A stretch of 64,000 nt of DNA from Paramacrobiotus metropolitanus (taxonomy: Eukaryota; Tardigrada; Eutardigrada; Parachela; Macrobiotidae): contig NW_026570234.1 in the NCBI RefSeq assembly GCF_019649055.1, forward strand, positions 682,001 to 746,000. The letters run 5' to 3'. The position numbers and the translations under genes were made by a program. The notes under the pieces were generated by a model. The model had not been told where the DNA came from. It did no database searches and was given only the letters and a program-made list of their open reading frames with translations. Below, one piece after another: positions 59,279 to 64,000 of the stretch. Position 1 is the first letter of the stretch. Each line of letters starts with the position of its first letter.

Positions 59279-61785
59279 ATGCCAATCGATATGGAAGACC
59301 GCACCGGTAACAGGAAGAAACTAATTGTTGTGGGAGATGGCGCGTAAGTATTTGGTAATTACCCGTGGTAATGTTTTTGCGAGGAGAAATATTAATACAA
59401 CGCAGTAATGGATATGTTTGACCTACAGCTGTGGAAAGACATGTCTGCTGTATCGTTTTGCTGAAAATAAATTCTTCGAGGAATACGTGCCAACAGTATT
59501 TGAGAGTATGACCGCAAATTTTGAAGTGGACGGAAATATGGTAAGTATATGTGCTTGAAATTTTCTTCGATATTGATTGGCCACACAGCCTAATTGTGAC
59601 AAATTTTATTAATACTAACTGCTGTAATATAACATATGTTCCGTGCAGAATTTTTTGTTACTGCTATATTACAGATGCAGCAATAATCTGAAAAAATATT
59701 TTGTGCAAAACATTGGTGAAGATTAGATATCTGACTAATTAAAAGGATTCACAAACCGGAACGTAGCGCTAAATTTATTTCTGGTTAGTTATTATTATAG
59801 TATGTTTAGTGAATGAATAAAAAGCTTACCAAACAATTCAGCAGGATAGCAGGATGCGTTAATTAAAAAAAAATAAAAAATGGTTGATGTACTTAAATTA
59901 AAATATTTTATTAAATGAGTTTACATCAAGTTTAATAAAATAAAAAAATATTACATGAAACAAAATTATTTAAAAGAGTCTGACGTCGTTACATAAAACT
60001 GCTACATTCAGTACAACAGTGAACGATTTGTCACCCTACTGGTTAGTGTAACACTGGTTCGAAGTGACTTCTGCGCCAGGTATCGCATTGTGACAGCTGC
60101 CTTCAGGCAAACAATTGCATAACAGCGAAAATCTTTTCAAAAAACTTATTTTCAGAAAAAAAAGTTAACTTATTTGAGCGCTTCATGGCACGCCGAATCG
60201 GTAGGATCGTCGATCCCTTCACAGATCGGCCTGCACTTTCGCCAAGGTATACAAAAGACCTTATATATGTACCTTGCTTTCGGTATCCGTTTTACTTTCA
60301 TATGGCTAAAATTAATGCATCTTTGAAATAATTTATTTTGTGCTGGATATTGTAAAAATCGTTATTCACAAAAACTGTGTTTACGAAACAAGATAAAAAT
60401 TGATTTGGGAAAGTGGTTCAATGATAAATTCCGGTGTCTGGCCTGCCATTGAGCAAGTCAGATTTCGGAAGACGACTGATTATTATCGTAATATAATTAT
60501 CTACTCCATAGCGTAATAAATTCCATAGTAATAAATTACTTTATGGCGAATTATTTTTTTCATGCACCGGAATTATTAATGGTTGTACATGTATTATTCA
60601 TGAAGCTCTAGAACATATCCTGAGGGCATAATAACACATGCATATTTAACCAGTTTTTATTTTCTTGGATTTTTAGTGAAAACCTATAGTCCTTGTGGAA
60701 ACGCTATTTGATTTAGGCAAATAACAAAAATGCCTGCGGCAAATCTGCGTATATTTTATGTAATTATGACTACAAACGTAATGGGCCATACGTCATATAA
60801 AATATTATTGTATTGTTATACACACGTACAAATATAGGGTGATAGCAAGGAATTTGTTTTACGGAATGGTCGTTTATTTCGGCTTACGATAGGTTGAGCT
60901 AGTGTTGTGGGACACAGCCGGTCAAGAGGAATTTGATCGCCTTCGGCCTCTGAGTTATCCAAACACTGATGTCATCCTGATTTGTTTTTCCGTGGATAAC
61001 CCCAGCAGCCTGGATAATGTCAGAAATGTGTGGGTGCCAGAGGTGAGCTAAATTTTAAAGGACATAATGTAGATGCTATACATACGTCAAAATCATATAC
61101 TTACTTACATAGTGCAAGACGTCATTTCCGCTGACAATACATACCGAATTTGTTTATATGTACTTACTCCTAGGTGCGACATTTTTGCCCAAAAACTCCT
61201 CTTGTCTTAGTTGGCAACAAAAAGGACTTAAGAAATGATAGAACCGTTTTAGAGCAGCTACAGAAACAACGCCAGGTATGACGTTTAGAAAGTGGAAGCG
61301 AAGCAACAGATTATCCATATAAATTGTCTGAGTTCTTTGTATAGTTTGGATCTGTATGATTCAGCTAATCCGATGTTTTAAACGTTCTCTCTGAAATTTT
61401 TGCCCATGACTGCCGTGAAAATTTGATAATACACGCTATTGTCGGTATTATCGATATTCGTTGTTTGAGTTATAAGACTCACCGTTTTCCAAGTATGAAC
61501 GTTAGCAGAAAAATTACGAAGTAATTGCGCGAAGATGTCGAGTGCATATGGAACGTAACAAGGAATTTAATTCTGTAAACTATAAATCGTGGACATTCGC
61601 AGGAGCCGGTTAAAGGGAGCGAAGCCAAGAACCTTGCGGAAAAGATTGGTGCATATGGCTATTATGAAAACTCCGCCAAAACCGGCGACGGTGTGCAGGA
61701 AGTATTCCAAGCAGCTTGCCGGGCGATCGGCAGTGCCAAAAAGAAGAGCCCGACACCGGCCAGTAAACGATGCCGGATTCTGTGA
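59279..61785 (+). CDS. Rho-family small GTPase, RhoA-like
   Basis: Five exons: 59279-59343, 59429-59540, 60893-61042, 61174-61275, 61603-61785 (203 aa). Rho GTPases switch between GDP and GTP states to control actin and contractility. All G-box motifs are intact: GDGACGKTC (G1), T in VPTVFE (G2), [17 protein letters not shown] (G3), GNKKDL (G4) and SAK (G5). The Rho-specific insert ([20 protein letters not shown]) marks it as Rho and not Ras or Rab. The tail has KKKS and KR before a CRIL CAAX box; the final Leu predicts geranylgeranylation. It is closest to RhoA/B/C, but switch I reads [12 protein letters not shown] where RhoA has FENYVADIEVDG, and a short extra N-terminus ([11 protein letters not shown]) precedes the core. 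The paralog identity is uncertain, so I give no symbol. Confidence 0.95.
59541..60892. other. Rho intron 2
   Basis: A 1.35-kb intron inserted just before the exon starting [12 protein letters not shown]-rich, with no nested gene or transposon ends recognised. Confidence 0.7.
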
Positions 61786-62128
61786 TATGCATTTCCAGAA
61801 CAACTATGACCTAACTGCAGCTGTGGGAGGACTTTATTCGTTGCGGTCTCTGTTGGTTTTTGTTCCCAGAACCAGATTCCGGTATCAAACATTTGAGTTA
61901 TCAAAGAAAAGTTTTGATGTTTTTTAAAGAAAAATTTTTTTTTCTGGCAACAGACTTTTTGTTACACGAAGGACAATTTTTTGCTAGTGAATTTATAGTT
62001 TTTGTTTCATAGTTTCTAAGTTGATTGTGTGGCAGTTGAACCATTTTTCAGTGGTACTACAATGACCCTTTGCAGATATATACAGCCACTCTTCTAGTGT
62101 TCCTTATAAAACTTTTGCGGCTGACAGA

Positions 62129-62180
62129 TTTAAAGCCAGGTACAGAGGCTTGTAAAAATACAAATTTAAAGCCAGGTACA
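62129..62180. repeat. Short direct repeat, 17 bp, two copies 35 bp apart
   Basis: ATTTAAAGCCAGGTACA occurs twice, with starts 35 nt apart, in the Rho/PTP convergent spacer. Confidence 0.8.
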
Positions 62181-62483
62181 AGTACCTCTGTATTGTAATG
62201 CAGAAATTCGATCCGTTTCATTAAAACAGATTATTGGTTGTTGATTTCATAGTCAAGTAAACTTGACTGACTTGAGTAATCCAAACAGTTTCTTATTGCA
62301 GTAAATACTAATGAATCAAAACTGAAATCACTCATCAGTCAGGATCAGTGATTCGCAACTCCACGCATTGTACCGCGTTGTCGGGCTCACGGCTCAAAGT
62401 CGTGGTTGTTTGCGGTTAAGTAATGATAAAAGGTGGCCTACGTCCTGAATTCCACAGCGCTTCTATCATCTCAAAAATCAGTT

Positions 62484-62489
62484 TTTATT
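62484..62489 (-). promoter_or_regulatory. Candidate PTP poly(A) signal
   Basis: Minus-strand AATAAA about 225 nt after the PTP stop codon. Positional evidence only. Confidence 0.4.
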
Positions 62490-62713
62490 TCCACTTGTCC
62501 CTCTTCTAGCCTACTTGTACATACATGGCGCAAAAATAAGAATAAAAAGCCGACTTTTCCAGTTAAGAAAATACAATCAACTATGTATAACGAAGCCAAC
62601 CCGCTCGTGTAAACAACCGTGCTGAAATCTGTGACTCTTCGGTACAAATGTCTAACAAAAACAGAGTGCCAACTGCATTGGGCAACTGCAAACGAGTCAA
62701 ACTGTATAAAGAA

Positions 62714-63853
62714 TTACGAGCTGACACGAGTGCGATATAAAACCCATACAGCCGCTAGACCACAGCCGGCAATTGCCAGTTTAATCATCCAGGCTTTCCA
62801 TGCTGACAATCCGTTGGGAGGGTGTTGTTGGTGTTGCTGTATGATTTTAATTTTTTCCTTCAGCTGCTCATTATGTTGTATCCGTCTGTGACGGATTTCG
62901 GCATCCCTTAAAAAGCATAAAACAACTGCGTGTTATTGTGCCACTCTTTTAATATTATAGACAAATCTCTCGTACAGACAAATCCTTTCAATCACGATAG
63001 TCTGAAGAATATCCACAAGAACTCTCAAACATCATAAATAAAAACTACAAGTATGAAACGTAGGGGAAGACATGTCACAATAAAGCACACCGAAACGTAA
63101 TTCGAAAATTCTTACAATACAGTACACTGAGTACAGTAATAAGGCACTATACAGATAAGTCCTTATGCAGTGAAAATTCTACCTTTTCTGCTGTTCAGCG
63201 AATCCCGGGTTAATACCGTTAATAACAATGGCCGGGCTTGCTGTACCGCCCAGAGCTCCGTCTAACAGTTGAGATTCTTCGTCCACCAACGGGACATCAC
63301 CGTTCATGCCCTCATATTTGCGTTTCCGGTTCTGTTCCTTCTGCTTCTCCAGCTGATCGAGTGACGGAGTACGACCATCCTGGCGGAGCAGTTCACGGCG
63401 CGGCGATTTTGGCGAAGCGGGAAGCTGAGAATCTGAGCAAGAAGGTGACATCTGAGGAGGAGCCACTGGCTTCTAAAAAGGGACACCAATAAAATACAAT
63501 GCTAATCCACGCTTTTGAAACTTCATATCAACACAAACTCGTAGAATGCACTTGCAATTATTGCTGAAGGGCCATTTATTACATCACCAACTTCCAAACC
63601 AATAGCGGTAATGTTAACAGAAGCCGATGTTTACCGATACTTCTGATCTTAGTCTTACCAACTCTAATTTGTCGGGGCGTTGTTTGGATGTCGCCACGGC
63701 TGGCGATGGTGTATCCAATAAGGCGCGCTGTTTCCCACGCATTATTGCTTGATAACAAAAGCGTAGTTGTTCTGGCGTCTGCACCATTCCCATACGCATG
63801 TTACGTAGCTCCACTAACTGAGAAGGAATATCCACGACCCGATATAGTGATAA
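62714..63853 (-). CDS. PTPN1/PTPN2-type tyrosine phosphatase, C-terminal part, cut by window edge
   Basis: Three final exons in transcript order: 63853-63659, 63472-63183, 62906-62714 (225 residues seen). The first encodes the last helices of a classical PTP catalytic domain, VVDIPSQLVELRNMRMGMVQTPEQLRFCYQAIMRGK, which closely matches PTP1B/TCPTP and Drosophila Ptp61F. The P-loop and WPD loop must lie upstream, outside this window. The middle exon is a low-complexity linker with serine/proline and basic motifs (NRKRKY). The last exon has a coiled, charged segment and then a hydrophobic tail anchor (MIKLAIAGCGLAAVWVLYRT) nine residues from the stop, the pattern that places PTP1B on the ER. These enzymes dephosphorylate receptor and JAK-type kinases. 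The truncation is an effect of the window, not decay. Confidence 0.9.
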
Positions 63854-64000
63854 CTGCAATAGGACGAGCATATATTAGCATTACCATGAGGCATTTGCGC
63901 ATGCTGATGCAAGAACTATTTCAAAACCGACAGCGACAAACAAACGTAATAGCGCGTAATATGAATGCGTAATTCACAAAAACATTACTGTACTCGAGTC
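63854..64000. other. Intron of the PTP gene running off the window
   Basis: Sequence upstream of the acceptor (TATTGCAG on the minus strand) of the first visible PTP exon. No coding sequence of the catalytic core is seen before the window ends. Confidence 0.6.

Larger units (their letters stand above)
61786..62713. other. Tail-to-tail spacer between Rho and the PTP gene
   Basis: Contains 3' UTRs of both genes. A duplicated 17-bp segment (ATTTAAAGCCAGGTACA at 62129-62145 and 62164-62180) and a minus-strand AATAAA at 62484-62489 (candidate poly(A) signal for the PTP gene) are the only structured elements seen. Confidence 0.55.

Noticed and set aside
60001-60110. tRNA candidate around a GGTTCGAA motif
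   Set aside because: No matching A-box or acceptor stem could be placed at the right distance.
1-64000. CRISPR arrays, prophage, bacterial operons or rRNA
   Set aside because: No regularly spaced repeats, no bacterial-style gene packing and no rRNA-like sequence; the window is ordinary animal nuclear DNA.

Overview
This window is nuclear DNA of an invertebrate bilaterian animal. The genes have many exons with GT-AG introns, encode animal signalling and adhesion proteins (Numb, LRIG, KChIP, MRTF, Rho, PTP1B-type phosphatase), and sit in AT-rich non-coding DNA. About a dozen genes in 64 kb indicate a compact genome. That density, the class II photolyase and the overall gene style would suit a tardigrade or another small ecdysozoan, but this is inference; nothing in the window is diagnostic of a species. 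There is no sign of bacterial operons, CRISPR or rRNA. I rebuilt exons by hand from homology, splice sites and reading phase. Every multi-exon model called a full gene sums to a whole number of codons.

Layout, left to right: numb (+, 733-5155) is tail-to-tail with a ten-exon LRIG receptor gene (-, 13162-5918). After 4.6 kb with no firm gene comes a class II CPD photolyase (+, 17731-20006). It is tail-to-tail with a KChIP-type calcium sensor gene (-, 25933-20561). One KChIP intron holds a 1,107-bp Tc1/mariner-like element with perfect 26-bp inverted ends and a separate two-exon four-TM protein gene on the opposite strand. A 5-kb gap follows, then an intronless secreted HAD phosphatase (-, 32341-30959) and a Gly/Asn/Tyr-rich secreted protein (-, 35284-33936).

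The right half starts with MRTF (+, 38154-49965), the actin-regulated SRF coactivator. It meets a partly resolved gene (-, about 52430-50627). Next comes a corin-like type II transmembrane protein with a serine-protease domain in which all three catalytic residues are replaced (-, 56926-52658). A Rho GTPase (+, 59279-61785) and the 3' end of a PTPN1/2-type phosphatase (-, 63853-62714, cut by the window edge) finish the window.

The genes do not form one pathway. Two are functionally linked by known biology: Rho controls actin polymerisation, and MRTF reads G-actin through its RPEL motifs. They lie about 9 kb apart, which is probably chance. The most unusual items are the dead protease-like receptor, the intronless phosphatase of bacterial type, the 144-nt modular LRR exons of LRIG, the orphan four-TM and glycine-rich secreted proteins, and the intron carrying both a transposon and a gene.
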